Of a stretch of 64,000 bases of DNA, positions 54,505 through 63,757 are shown piece by piece. The stretch lies in assembly GCA_964559175.1 (NCBI GenBank), contig CAZLGT010000003.1, forward strand, positions 62,001 to 126,000, in the 5' to 3' direction. Made by a program: the position numbers and the translations under genes. The notes beneath the pieces are model-generated. The model saw only the letters and a list, made by a program, of their open reading frames with translations. It did no database searches and was not told the origin of the DNA. Within the stretch, counting starts at the first letter, position 1; each line of letters starts with the position of its first letter. The stretch comes from Mariniphaga sp964559175 (GTDB taxonomy: Bacteria; Bacteroidota; Bacteroidia; Bacteroidales; Prolixibacteraceae).

Positions 54505-56739
54505 TTAATAAACCACCGATTTCGGCCGGTTCTCCATAGCCTTGCCAAACTCCTGATTCGGTGTATTTCCCATCACAAAAACCAGTTCGCCGCCCTGTTC
54601 GATGTCTTTATGGGTGATGAACGTTTTTTCATAAGGCTGTCCGTTTAGTTTTGCCGACTGGATATAAATGTTTGCTTTGCTGTTGTTCTCAGCAACAACT
54701 TTAAAGGTCTTTCCTTCCGGCAACTGAATTTCTGCCTCGTCGAACAACGGACTACCAAATACATACGCACCGTTGGCCGGGTTTACCGGGTAAAAGCCCA
54801 TGGATGAAAAAACGTACCAAGCCGACATCTGGCCGCAGTCTTCGTTACCGCACAGTCCGTCGGGCTGGTCGGTGTACATAGTGGTGCAAATTTCCCGCAC
54901 TTTTTCGGCCGATTTCCATTGCTGACCCACCCAGGCATACAGGTAAGTGGTATGGTGGCTTGGCTCATTGCCGTGGGCATACTGGCCAATCAGTCCGGTG
55001 ATGTCAGCCGAGGCGCCTTCCACCTGCGTTGAAGGAATGGTGAACAGGCTGTCGAGTTTGGTAACAAACGCTTCCTCGCTGCCAAAAAGTTCGATTAAGC
55101 CTTCCACATCGTGCGGCACCAGCCAGGTGTATTGCCAGGCATTGCCTTCGCAGAAATCGTCTTCGCGGTGTTGAGAAAAAATGGGGCTGAACGGAGTGCG
55201 CCACGATTCGTCGCTCATTTTTCCCCGCATAAAACCGGTCGTTTCGTCAAAGTAATTCTGGTAATATTTTGACCGCTTGCCAAAATACGCTGCATCTTCG
55301 GTTTTTCCCATTGCTGTGGCCATAGCTGCAATGGCCCAGTCGTCGATGGCATATTCCATGGCACGTGCCACCGATTCCACCTGCGAATCAGCCGGAATAA
55401 ATCCCTGTGATTTCACGTAATCCAGTCCGCGTTCGTCGAGCATAGCCGAGGTCTTCATGGCTTCAAAAGCAAGTTCGGCATCAAACCCGCGAAATCCTTT
55501 CAGGTAAGCATCGGCAATTACCGGAACAGCGGAATAGCCCACCATGGTGTTGGTTTCGTTGCCGTGGAGGTGCCAAATGGGCAGTTTGCCCTGCTGCTGG
55601 TAAATGGCCAGCATGGAGTTGATAAAGTCGTTCACACGTTCCTTCTGCACCAGCGTAAAAAGCGGATGTGCTGCCCGATAGGTGTCCCACAGCGAAAAGG
55701 TGGTGTAGGTTTCGTAGCCCGGGTCGGGTTTTACTTCCCGGTTGGCGCCGCGATACTCGCCGGTAACGTCGTTAAACAGCGATGGGGCAATCATGGTGTG
55801 GTAAAGCGCTGTGTAAAAGGTGCGTTTATCGGCCAGGCTTTCGGTTTCAATTCTGATTTTAGCCAGCTTGCTGTTCCAATTTTCTTTGGCATCTGCCAAT
55901 ACGCCATCGAAATCCCAGTGGTTCAGTTCTGCTGAAAGATTGGCTTTTGCGCCTTCGGTACTAACCGGAGAAATTCCGGTTTTGGCCAGCAATTCGCCGG
56001 CGTTTTTAAAACCGATGAGCACAGTAACCACGCCCTGTTGTTCATTGGAAGCCAGGATTTCAAACTGTTCGATTTCTTTTGAAAATTCGGTGTGGAAAAA
56101 TACCCGCTGGTCTCTGGCCCAGCCGCGCGACATCCGGTGACCCCGAATGCTGTTGTTGTCCACCTGTTCAACCAGTCCATCGGTGAGCATATCCCAACCG
56201 GTGCCGTATTTCAAATCAACAATCACAAACGAATTTTCTCCGGAATTGTACTTGTATTTATGAAATCCCACCCGTTCGGTAGTGGTAAGTTCTGCATCGA
56301 TGTTGTAGCGTTCCACATGAACGTAATAGTAACCGGGCTCCACTGCTTCGCGATCGTGCGAATAGGTCGATTTCCAGTTGTAAGCCGAATCTTTGTCAAC
56401 CTCCGGATTATAGGCATCTGAAACCGGCATGAAAACGATGTCGCCCAAATCGCCGATGCCTGTGCCGCTGAGGTGGGTGTGTGCAAAACCGATAAGAATA
56501 GAGTCGGAATAATGATACCCCGAGCACCAGTCCCAGCCCTGTGTTTCGTTGTTCGGCCCCAGCTGAACAGCCCCAAACGGCACGCTGGCGCCAACAAACA
56601 CATGGCCGTGGTAATCGCTTCCAATGTAAGGATCCACAAATTGGGTGTAATCCGTTTCCTGAACCGTTTTTTCCTGCACCTGGCATGAAAATACAAAAAG
56701 CACTGCCGCGATAAAGAAGACTGTTTTATATACTTTCAT
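54505..56739 (-). CDS. Glycoside hydrolase family 92 alpha-mannosidase lipoprotein
   Basis: 744 residues. A lipoprotein signal ends VLFVFSC. GH92 landmarks: QFVDPYIGSDYHGHVFVGASVPFG (cited by DPYIGSDYHGHVF and GASVPFGAVQLGP), GWDWCSGYH, GFAHTHLSGTG, FSLWDTYRAAHPLFTL, LPIWHLHGNETNTMVGYSA, GNEDCGQMSAWYVFSSMGFYPV. These hold Ca-binding and general acid/base Glu/Asp residues. It removes alpha-mannose from N-glycans or mannans, calcium-dependent and by inversion. DUF1080 is 106 bases upstream on the same strand. Confidence 0.94.
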   Translation of the reverse strand: MKVYKTVFFIAAVLFVFSCQVQEKTVQETDYTQFVDPYIGSDYHGHVFVGASVPFGAVQLGPNNETQGWDWCSGYHYSDSILIGFAHTHLSGTGIGDLGDIVFMPVSDAYNPEVDKDSAYNWKSTYSHDREAVEPGYYYVHVERYNIDAELTTTERVGFHKYKYNSGENSFVIVDLKYGTGWDMLTDGLVEQVDNNSIRGHRMSRGWARDQRVFFHTEFSKEIEQFEILASNEQQGVVTVLIGFKNAGELLAKTGISPVSTEGAKANLSAELNHWDFDGVLADAKENWNSKLAKIRIETESLADKRTFYTALYHTMIAPSLFNDVTGEYRGANREVKPDPGYETYTTFSLWDTYRAAHPLFTLVQKERVNDFINSMLAIYQQQGKLPIWHLHGNETNTMVGYSAVPVIADAYLKGFRGFDAELAFEAMKTSAMLDERGLDYVKSQGFIPADSQVESVARAMEYAIDDWAIAAMATAMGKTEDAAYFGKRSKYYQNYFDETTGFMRGKMSDESWRTPFSPIFSQHREDDFCEGNAWQYTWLVPHDVEGLIELFGSEEAFVTKLDSLFTIPSTQVEGASADITGLIGQYAHGNEPSHHTTYLYAWVGQQWKSAEKVREICTTMYTDQPDGLCGNEDCGQMSAWYVFSSMGFYPVNPANGAYVFGSPLFDEAEIQLPEGKTFKVVAENNSKANIYIQSAKLNGQPYEKTFITHKDIEQGGELVFVMGNTPNQEFGKAMENRPKSVVY

Positions 56740-56845
56740 TTGTTATTGTTTTAAAAAGCGGAAGTCCGTTCAGTTATTCATTTTTTCTGAATAAAAAACG
56801 GACATCCGTATAAGAAAATTTTAAATGTTTTTCAACCAGAATCTG

Positions 56846-57583
56846 CTAAAGTTCTCGGATTTTAATATTCCTGAACCAAACCGTATAACCGTGGTCCTGC
56901 AATCCGATGTAACCTTCTTTTGCTATGCCTTCGGTAAACCCGGGGAAATTTTTGAATTTGCTGTTTTCAACAAGCTCGTCCCACTCGGGAGTCCAGTGAG
57001 TATAGGTAACCACTTCGGTGCCGTTCATACTTACCGATGCTTTTCCGTCTTTTACTTTGATAACACAGGTATTCCATTGCCCGGCCGGATTAACGGTTTT
57101 CGGGTCGGCAGCAATCATGTCGTACAGCGAACCGGCCAAATGGGTGTCGATTTTGTTGTCGGTGGCATTTTCGTTGTCGAGCACCTGAATTTCGGGTGCT
57201 GCATAGTAAATGGGTTTGCCCGGTTCTTCCTTTACGTAATAGAAAATTCCTGAATTGGCCATATCTCCTGCTTTCCAGTCGATGGATAACTCAAAATTTT
57301 TAAATTCCCGGTCACTGAAAATGATATCGCCCCCTGCACCATGACCGGGGTTTCTTCCTTCGCCCAGGAAAACCTTCATAGCGCTGTCTTCGATGGTCCA
57401 GTTGGCAGGCATGGTTTCGCCGGCATACTGGCGCCACCCTTTGAAATTTTTACCGTTGAAAAGCAACTCCCAACCGGCTTTTTTTTCCTCTTTCGAAAGT
57501 TTGTTTGCTTTTTGAGCTGAAGTAGTTGCTGTGGTTAAAAACAGCGCTGAAATAATCAAAGCTGAAAAAATGTTTCTGGTCAT
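56846..57583 (-). CDS. DUF1080 (3-keto-disaccharide hydrolase-like) secreted protein
   Basis: 245 residues from the ATG at 57583; the open frame extends to 57634 but the signal peptide starts at MTRNIFSALIIS. The DUF1080 concanavalin-like fold shows WELLFNGKNFKGWRQYAG, FSDREFKNFELSIDWK, GNSGIFYYV-like NSGIFYYVKEE, and NIKIREL at the end. Members are secreted or periplasmic glycan-acting proteins. It lies ahead of GH92, so the two probably act on the same mannose-rich or keto-sugar material. Confidence 0.88.
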   Translation of the reverse strand: MTRNIFSALIISALFLTTATTSAQKANKLSKEEKKAGWELLFNGKNFKGWRQYAGETMPANWTIEDSAMKVFLGEGRNPGHGAGGDIIFSDREFKNFELSIDWKAGDMANSGIFYYVKEEPGKPIYYAAPEIQVLDNENATDNKIDTHLAGSLYDMIAADPKTVNPAGQWNTCVIKVKDGKASVSMNGTEVVTYTHWTPEWDELVENSKFKNFPGFTEGIAKEGYIGLQDHGYTVWFRNIKIREL

Positions 57584-57684
57584 AATGTAATTTTTTTGCT
57601 CCCTCGAGCATGTGTTAATAATATGTTTAATCAATTAAAGGTGCGAATATAATAAATTGCCGCCAACACCCCAAGCAGACCATC

Positions 57685-58260
57685 CTATTTTCCTTTCCGC
57701 CACCTGTGAACTGCGGCTTTAACAGGGAAAACACCGTGGCTGACTGATTTTACATCTTCGATGGAATAAAACGCTTTGGGATTAGTGGTTTTAACAATGT
57801 TTTCCACTTTTTGTATCTCATTCCGTTTAATAATGCTGTAAATAATACTTACATTTTCGCTGCTTCCTTTGGCATCGTGGTGGGTAATTCCATACCCGGC
57901 ATTTTTAAGGTTTTGAATCAGTTCCGTGGCGCTTCTGCGGGTTATAATCTGAATTTTAACAATTCCCATAGCCAGGCGTTCTTCAATAATTAGCCCGATG
58001 TAGTTTCCGGTGGCAAAACCTGCCGCATAAGCAAAGTAGCAGGCCCAGTTGTCCAGGTTTTCAAATATGCGGGAAATGGCCAGCAGCCAAATCAGAATTT
58101 CGAAAAAACCAAGCAAGGGCGCCCATATCTTCTGCCCTTTGGATACCATAACTATTCGAATGGTGCCAATGGTCACATCCAGTATTCGCGAAACGAATAT
58201 CAGGAAAGGCAAAAGAAAGTAGGTGAAAAAGTTTGTGTCGAAAAAAGTATCTGCAAGCAT
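57685..58260 (-). CDS. UPF0316 / DUF2179-type membrane protein
   Basis: 191 residues. Three membrane helices lie in the first 95 residues, with the conserved ISRILDVTIGTIRIVMVSKG and LGFFEILIWLLAISRIFENL blocks, cited by DVTIGTIRIVMVSKG and FFEILIWLLAISRIF. A soluble DUF2179/DUF5698 domain follows, with IIYSIIKRNEIQKVENIVK and FYSIEDVKSVSHG. Function unknown. It stands alone ahead of DUF1080 on the same strand with a 101-base gap. Confidence 0.85.
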   Translation of the reverse strand: MLADTFFDTNFFTYFLLPFLIFVSRILDVTIGTIRIVMVSKGQKIWAPLLGFFEILIWLLAISRIFENLDNWACYFAYAAGFATGNYIGLIIEERLAMGIVKIQIITRRSATELIQNLKNAGYGITHHDAKGSSENVSIIYSIIKRNEIQKVENIVKTTNPKAFYSIEDVKSVSHGVFPVKAAVHRWRKGK

Positions 58261-58494
58261 CGTTCTAAAATTTTTTGCAAAAGTATAAAATTGCCCTGTA
58301 ATAACAGGAATATAATTTAAACAGAAATTTTATTATCCAAAGTATGTTGATGTGTTTGATTTCTAAGTAACTTTTTTGTCCTATTCAAAAAAACATTGCG
58401 ATTATGTTGTAATAAGTTGCAATTTTGTCTTCTGGTTTCAATTTTAAGGATAAAAGCAGAGATGATTAGCATAACAAACATTTAAAATAGCAAA

Positions 58495-59025
58495 ATGGCA
58501 CTGGCAGTAGTAAATTATCCAACTTTTACCCCAAAGGATTATCAATGGATTCAGTCGGTTCGCGAAAAGCACGATAAACTGTTTTATGGAGTGGTAAATC
58601 CGCATTTCACGTTGGTTTTTCCAACCGAAAACATTTCATTTGAATCGCTTTCCAAACACATCCAAAAAGTGGCTGAAAAATTTGAGCCCTTTGAATTTGT
58701 TATCCGTTGTGCAACAGTGGGCGATCCGGATTTTATGGACCACGCACATCTGTTTTTGATTCCTGATGAAGGTTTCAGTAAGATTGTAAAACTGCACGAT
58801 GCATTTTACCGGGGACCACTGGAACCGGAACTCCGGCCCGACCTTCCGTTTATTCCGCACATTGGAATTGCCAGTTTGCCCAAACCTGAAGCGTGCAAGA
58901 AACTGGCGGATGAACTAAACGCACAGAATTTTGAAATACGCGGGAAGGTCGAAACACTCGATATTATCCGGTACGATGGGGTGACTGTTGAGTCGGTTCG
59001 TCAAATTGGTCTGTCCTACATCTGA
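58495..59025 (+). CDS. 2H phosphoesterase, 2'-5' RNA ligase-like
   Basis: 176 residues of one domain. The two H-x-[TS]-x motifs are HFTLVFP and HIGIAS, the catalytic pair of 2H phosphoesterases that cleave or join 2'-5' or cyclic phosphate bonds. The helix after motif 1 has SKHIQKVAEKFEP. The biological substrate is unknown. It has no signal peptide and stands alone, with an AT-rich 234-base upstream region in which I saw no clear structure. Confidence 0.85.
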   Translation: MALAVVNYPTFTPKDYQWIQSVREKHDKLFYGVVNPHFTLVFPTENISFESLSKHIQKVAEKFEPFEFVIRCATVGDPDFMDHAHLFLIPDEGFSKIVKLHDAFYRGPLEPELRPDLPFIPHIGIASLPKPEACKKLADELNAQNFEIRGKVETLDIIRYDGVTVESVRQIGLSYI

Positions 59026-59148
59026 ATACGTAAAAATTTCTATTATCAAACTAATATGCCGAAATAGTTTGTTTGGTAGTTGTGGTGTTTGCCTTAATCC
59101 TGGAGGGATTACATGTCTATAGAAATATTATTGGTGCAATGTTCGTGC

Positions 59149-59161
59149 GACTCCTGGAGTC
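59149..59161. repeat. Short palindrome in a possible dispersed element
   Basis: GACTCCTGGAGTC is an odd-centre palindrome. About 40 bases before it, CCTGGAGGGATTACATGTC resembles an intergenic motif I recall from many Bacteroidota genomes. Possibly a remnant of a dispersed repeat. Confidence 0.4.
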
Positions 59162-59244
59162 AAACAAACAGCAAAAGCACCAGTTCACTTCGTTGGTTTA
59201 AAATTTTCTGGTAGCTTTGTTTTTTGAAAAAAAGCTGAAAAGAT

Positions 59245-60627
59245 TTGAAAAGAAAGCTCTGCATTTTTTGGGTGTTGATTACCTTTTTGTTTCGCGTAGA
59301 TGCGCAACAGGTTAATTCTGCCGACTTCCGGTGGGGAAACGGTTTTTACTACAACCTGGATGTGGGCGAAAGCTTTACATTTAACCAGGTGGAAGTAAAA
59401 CTGTTGAAAGTTGAAAATCACTACAACCAGCTGAAAATAGGGGAGGATACCCTCTGGCTGAAAGTGGCCCGCCGCACGTTGCCTGAGGAACTGAGAGGCG
59501 TTCGTGTTTTTGTGGCCGATAATAAACATGTAAAAGCACTGGAATCCGGCGAACAGGCGCACAATCTTTTAACCAAAGATGCACTGGTTTGCATCAGTGA
59601 GTTGAATCGTCCGCTGCTCGATCCGTCCAGCTATTCTTTTCCGGTAAGCTTTAACGACGGTTATGTGTGGAGTGCTGAAGAAGACAACTACCTGTTTTCT
59701 TTTTTGCCGGTGGATAAAAAAGCGGAAAATAGGGAATACCAATCGTTTCCGGGAATCGGATTCGATTTGCACGATGCCCGTGGGCTTCAAAAGCACTGGC
59801 TGGCTGCCATCGAAAACAGCCGCGTTGTGTGGATAGAAAATCAACCTTCCGGCAGCCTGGCAAATTCGGTGTGCCTGCTGCTGCAAAGCGATTCTCAACC
59901 CGATATATACTACGTTTACAACGGTTTATACAACAGAAACCTGCTGGTAAAAAAAGGTCAGAACCTGATGGCCGGGGAACTGATTGGCACTGCCTGGGGC
60001 AACAGAAACTGGGGGCATTTGCATTTTGCCGTAATCCGTTCTGATACAGAACCACTTCCCGAAAACTGTTTTCATCGGGTTGTGAATGGTTTTCCCCAGG
60101 TTTACGGACTCTACTTTCCGGATGGTCGGGACCGGAGGCAATTTTTTACCCGCGGAAGAATTCATTTCGGACTGCCTGAATACCTGAACGGGAACAGGAA
60201 AAATGTGCAGGCTTATGAAAATTATTCCGGGAAAGGCTGGGTAATGGGCAGATGGAATACAACCGACCGGGTGGAGTATGTAACCAGCGGCACTTCAGGA
60301 AATGCACGTCTGAAAAAGGTGCTGTTTGAAGGAACGCCGGCTCAATGCAGAAACCCCCAAAATTATTTCGACTATCAAATAACTGTGAGAAACGGAACCT
60401 ACCGCATTCGGGCAAGGGTGGGCGATTTGTATTTGCAGTCGTGGCAAAAGATTGAGTTTGGAGGCGTGGCTTCTGTCACCAAATCGTTGGAAGCCGGCGA
60501 AACCGACTGGACTGGCGAGCGTGTGGTAAAAGTAACCGATGGTACTTTGAATGTGAGGATTTATACTGACCCTGAAAACAAAAAAGCAGCCGGTTTGAGC
60601 GAGATTGTTTTTCAGCGGGCGTATTGA
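59245..60627 (+). CDS. Secreted degenerate M23-like protein
   Basis: 460 residues from a TTG start at 59245, signal peptide ending LFRVDAQ. Residues 200-290 resemble an M23 (LytM/DUF) peptidase: FPGIGFDLHDARG where the family has HxGxD, VVWIENQ, a late GQNLMAGELIGTAWGNRNW and HLHFAVI. The HxH of HLHF is kept, but the first zinc His is replaced by Gly, so peptidase activity is doubtful. The last 130 residues form a beta-rich segment. It may bind cell-wall material without cutting. Neighbours give no further hint. Confidence 0.6.
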   Translation: MKRKLCIFWVLITFLFRVDAQQVNSADFRWGNGFYYNLDVGESFTFNQVEVKLLKVENHYNQLKIGEDTLWLKVARRTLPEELRGVRVFVADNKHVKALESGEQAHNLLTKDALVCISELNRPLLDPSSYSFPVSFNDGYVWSAEEDNYLFSFLPVDKKAENREYQSFPGIGFDLHDARGLQKHWLAAIENSRVVWIENQPSGSLANSVCLLLQSDSQPDIYYVYNGLYNRNLLVKKGQNLMAGELIGTAWGNRNWGHLHFAVIRSDTEPLPENCFHRVVNGFPQVYGLYFPDGRDRRQFFTRGRIHFGLPEYLNGNRKNVQAYENYSGKGWVMGRWNTTDRVEYVTSGTSGNARLKKVLFEGTPAQCRNPQNYFDYQITVRNGTYRIRARVGDLYLQSWQKIEFGGVASVTKSLEAGETDWTGERVVKVTDGTLNVRIYTDPENKKAAGLSEIVFQRAY

Positions 60628-60765
60628 AAATTTCTGCTGTTGCACTGCGTAGGAAAGATTGTTTTTATATTTCACAAATAATATTTTGAAAAAACAGGAA
60701 GTTCTGTTAAACTTGTAAGCGTTTTAATGTTCTAATATTCAATTTTTAACTAAAAACCAATACAA

Positions 60766-61233
60766 ATGAAAAAAGTAGTTTTTCTTTTTACCGCAATTCT
60801 TCTGGCGGTAATGGTTTCTGCCCAGGGAACCGATTTTTCAGGAAAATGGAAACTGAACAGTTCGAAAAGTAAACTGAATGCCGATTTTTCCTTTGCGCCT
60901 CAAGAAGTTGTTATTCAGCAAAATGGAAATAACATGAATGTGGAAAAACATTCCAGCTTTCAGGGAAACGATTTTACCACCAGCGATAAATTTACGCTTG
61001 ATGGAGAAGAGTGTGTGAACGAAGGCTGGCAGGGGTCGAAGAAGAAATCGACTGCCGTTTGGTCAGCCGATAAAAAAGTGCTTACCATAACCTCGAAAAT
61101 TCCCGGACCGGATGGCGGCGACATGACCGTTACCGAAATCTTTAAAATGGATGGCAGCAATTTGATCATTGAATCCAGGGCATCCTCATCGTATGGTGAT
61201 TTGAATGAAACGATGGCCTACGACAAACAGTGA
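60766..61233 (+). CDS. Small secreted beta-barrel (lipocalin-like) protein
   Basis: 155 residues with signal peptide ending VMVSAQ. The mature part starts GTDFSGKWKLNSSKSKL, a common opening of small Bacteroidota lipocalin-like proteins, and alternates strands (VVIQQNGNNMNVEK, KVLTITSKI). It has no catalytic motif. It may bind a small ligand in the periplasm. A hairpin follows the stop. Confidence 0.65.
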   Translation: MKKVVFLFTAILLAVMVSAQGTDFSGKWKLNSSKSKLNADFSFAPQEVVIQQNGNNMNVEKHSSFQGNDFTTSDKFTLDGEECVNEGWQGSKKKSTAVWSADKKVLTITSKIPGPDGGDMTVTEIFKMDGSNLIIESRASSSYGDLNETMAYDKQ

Positions 61234-61267
61234 AACCCAAAATAACTCCCTGGCTCCATCTTAATCA

Positions 61268-61293
61268 GGTCTGAAAAACAATCTTTTCAGGCC
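61268..61293 (+). terminator. Ten-pair hairpin after the small secreted gene
   Basis: GGTCTGAAAA (61268-61277) pairs with TTTTCAGGCC (61284-61293), including one G-T pair, around a 6-base loop. No T-run follows, so it is a weak terminator candidate. Confidence 0.45.
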
Positions 61294-61305
61294 GTTGTGC
61301 TGTAG

Positions 61306-61419
61306 CAGATTTATATTATTCCCTCAAAAAAACTGGTAGCGGTGCGTATGGGCTTTGGAACGAATAACTTCAGCATGAACGATTTTTTACGCGAAGTGAT
61401 TGAAGCCCTGCCGGATTAG
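61306..61419 (+). pseudogene. C-terminal remnant of a serine hydrolase
   Basis: Plus-strand reading QIYIIPSKKLVAVRMGFG then NNFSMNDFLREVIEALPD and a stop at 61417-61419 matches the end of beta-lactamase/penicillin-binding-type serine hydrolases (IIPSxxLVVVRMG ... FL-x-EIL-x-ALP). A stop at 61303-61305 lies right before it and no upstream catalytic part is present. The fragment is in the 315-base gap between the small secreted gene and the TPR gene. Confidence 0.55.
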
Positions 61420-61548
61420 GGAATGCTGATACAACTTTTTGCTGTGAAGAGGTAAAGGAGGTTTTTACTGTCATATCCGCATGGTTTTTTAGTTGGTTTA
61501 TTTTTTGATGGTTTTATTTTTTTGTCGGTTTGAAAAGAAAATACAGTT

Positions 61549-63756
61549 ATGACAGAACAGGATCTCAAAAAAACATATACGGAAATTTGCCGCAACCTGA
61601 CCTCGCGCAGGCTAAAACCGGCTTTCGACAAGCTGGGAAGACTAATTGCAGATAACGGTTTGGGAATTTACTCCGATGAATACCATAACCTGGAGGAGAC
61701 TTACCACTTTATGTTGAAATATACGGTGGAAGGCACACAGGACCCCGAGCGACAAAAGGTTTACCGCAAACTGATTGTTTCGGTTTTTGAACTGGCCGAC
61801 AAAGTGAACGAGGCCCTCCGCCTGCGGTTTTCGCCTGCCATTGAATACGAAAAGAAAAGAAGTTTCAAAACAGATTTTATTCCTGATATTGGAGCTTATT
61901 TAACCGAACTGGAAGATTTTTACCTGCAGGATGAGGAACCTGCTGATGAAGATGCTACGATGGAAGCTGCTAAAATACACCAGCAGAATATGCGCCGGCT
62001 TTTTTACCACATCTGGTTTCGCGACAAGTTGTCACCCGCAGAAACCGAACCGCTCCGAACGTTTTTCATGAGTCCGGTGGTGCTGACATCCTATAAATCG
62101 TTTATGATTACCGCCATAACGCTTAGTCTTCAACGGTTTTTCGACCGCGAAAAGTTCAATCTGCTTTTCGATGCTTTCGACTCGGAGGAGGCTGAAATTA
62201 ACCAGCGGGCCCTGGTGGGTTTGCTCGTTAACCTCTACCGTTACGATGACCGGATGCCGTTTTACCCGGCAATTACAGGCCGGTTGAAAATACTGAATGA
62301 AAATCCGGATTTTAAGCGAAACCTCGAGCGCATTATTGTGCAGTTTATCCGAAGCAAAGAAACCGAAAAATTGCAGCAACGGATTCGCGACGAAATTCTT
62401 CCTGAAATGATAAAAATCAGCCCTACCCTGAAAGACAAAATTAACCTCGATAGTTTGATGGAGGAGGGGCTTACGGAAGATAAAAACCCCGACTGGGAGG
62501 AAATTTTCAAAGATTCGCCGGGATTGCTCAATAAAATGGAAGAATTTTCGGAGCTTCAGATGGAAGGTGCCGATGTATTTATGGGCTCGTTTGCTATGCT
62601 GAAATCGTTTCCGTTTTACAGCGAAATGGGTAACTGGTTTATTCCGTTTTTCCCCGAAAATCCTGAAATTGCAGGGGCGCTAAGGTTCAACGAAGAAACC
62701 AGCCGGCGGCTGATGGAGGCCATCAATAAAGCGCCTATTCTGTGCAATTCCGACAAATATTCGTTTTGTTTCAGCATGCAAAGCCTGCCAAAAGAAAACC
62801 GCGAGTTTATGACACAGGGCTTAAATGCCGAAATGGACCAGTTGAAAGAACTGGAAGCCGACGAAGAGCTCACCCAACCGGGCAGAAAAGCAGAATTTAT
62901 ATCCAATCAGTACATCCAGGATTTGTACCGGTTTTATAAACTTTTTCCGCGAAAAACTGATTTCGAGGATATTTTCGCCTGGAGGTTCGATTTTCACAAC
63001 AAGCTGGCGCTGGGCGATATTTTGAAAGAAGATCTGAAAATATTGCGGAATATTGGTGAATACTATTTTGCCAAAAACCATTATGAGGAGGCTGCCGAAA
63101 TTTTCGGATACCTGCTGGAACAGGAGAAAAACGGAGAGTTGTACCAGAAAACGGCTTTTTGTCATCAGAAAACCGGCCGTTTCGACAAAGCGCTCGGCGG
63201 TTATCTGAAAGCAGAATTGTACGACATCAACAAGTTGTGGAACCTGAAAAAAATTGCCTTGTGCTACCGCAATCTGAAACAACCGGACAAAGCGCTGGAG
63301 TATTATCAGGCAGCTGAAAAATTGGACCCCGATAATTTGAACAACCAGCTGAATATAGGGCATTGCCTGCTCGAGTTGAGCGAATACGATGAGGCGCTGA
63401 AATGCTATTTCAAGGTGGAATACCTGGCGCCCGGAAATAAAAAAGTGTGGCGCCCCATTGCCTGGTGTTCATTCCTGACAGGCAAAAAGGAGCAGGCCGA
63501 AAAATATTTTTCCCAATTGATTGAAGACGATCCCAACAAGCACGATTTTATGAATATGGGCCACGTTCAGTGGAGCATCGGCAACAGGAAAACAGCCCTG
63601 GAATTTTACCGGAAATCCATTTCGAAGGAAGGATTTACCGAACCTGAATTTTCTGAGGTTTTTATGGAAGACCTGCCGCATTTGCTCCGGCAGGGGATCG
63701 ACAGTGACGACGTTCCCATTATGCTCGACCAGTTGCGTTATTCTTTGGAGGAATAA
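61549..63756 (+). CDS. TPR-repeat protein with large unassigned N-terminal half
   Basis: 735 residues, no signal peptide and no membrane helices. The first 500 residues are helical with no family I can name; acidic stretches such as EEPADEDAT and HEAT-like spacing are visible. From about residue 500 there are four to five TPR units, for example YYFAKNHYEEAAEIFGYLL, CYRNLKQPDKALEYYQAAE and IGHCLLELSEYDEALKCYF. TPRs mediate protein contacts, so this is probably a cytoplasmic scaffold. The next gene is convergent, with 1 base between stops. Confidence 0.75.
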   Translation: MTEQDLKKTYTEICRNLTSRRLKPAFDKLGRLIADNGLGIYSDEYHNLEETYHFMLKYTVEGTQDPERQKVYRKLIVSVFELADKVNEALRLRFSPAIEYEKKRSFKTDFIPDIGAYLTELEDFYLQDEEPADEDATMEAAKIHQQNMRRLFYHIWFRDKLSPAETEPLRTFFMSPVVLTSYKSFMITAITLSLQRFFDREKFNLLFDAFDSEEAEINQRALVGLLVNLYRYDDRMPFYPAITGRLKILNENPDFKRNLERIIVQFIRSKETEKLQQRIRDEILPEMIKISPTLKDKINLDSLMEEGLTEDKNPDWEEIFKDSPGLLNKMEEFSELQMEGADVFMGSFAMLKSFPFYSEMGNWFIPFFPENPEIAGALRFNEETSRRLMEAINKAPILCNSDKYSFCFSMQSLPKENREFMTQGLNAEMDQLKELEADEELTQPGRKAEFISNQYIQDLYRFYKLFPRKTDFEDIFAWRFDFHNKLALGDILKEDLKILRNIGEYYFAKNHYEEAAEIFGYLLEQEKNGELYQKTAFCHQKTGRFDKALGGYLKAELYDINKLWNLKKIALCYRNLKQPDKALEYYQAAEKLDPDNLNNQLNIGHCLLELSEYDEALKCYFKVEYLAPGNKKVWRPIAWCSFLTGKKEQAEKYFSQLIEDDPNKHDFMNMGHVQWSIGNRKTALEFYRKSISKEGFTEPEFSEVFMEDLPHLLRQGIDSDDVPIMLDQLRYSLEE

Positions 63757-63757
63757 C

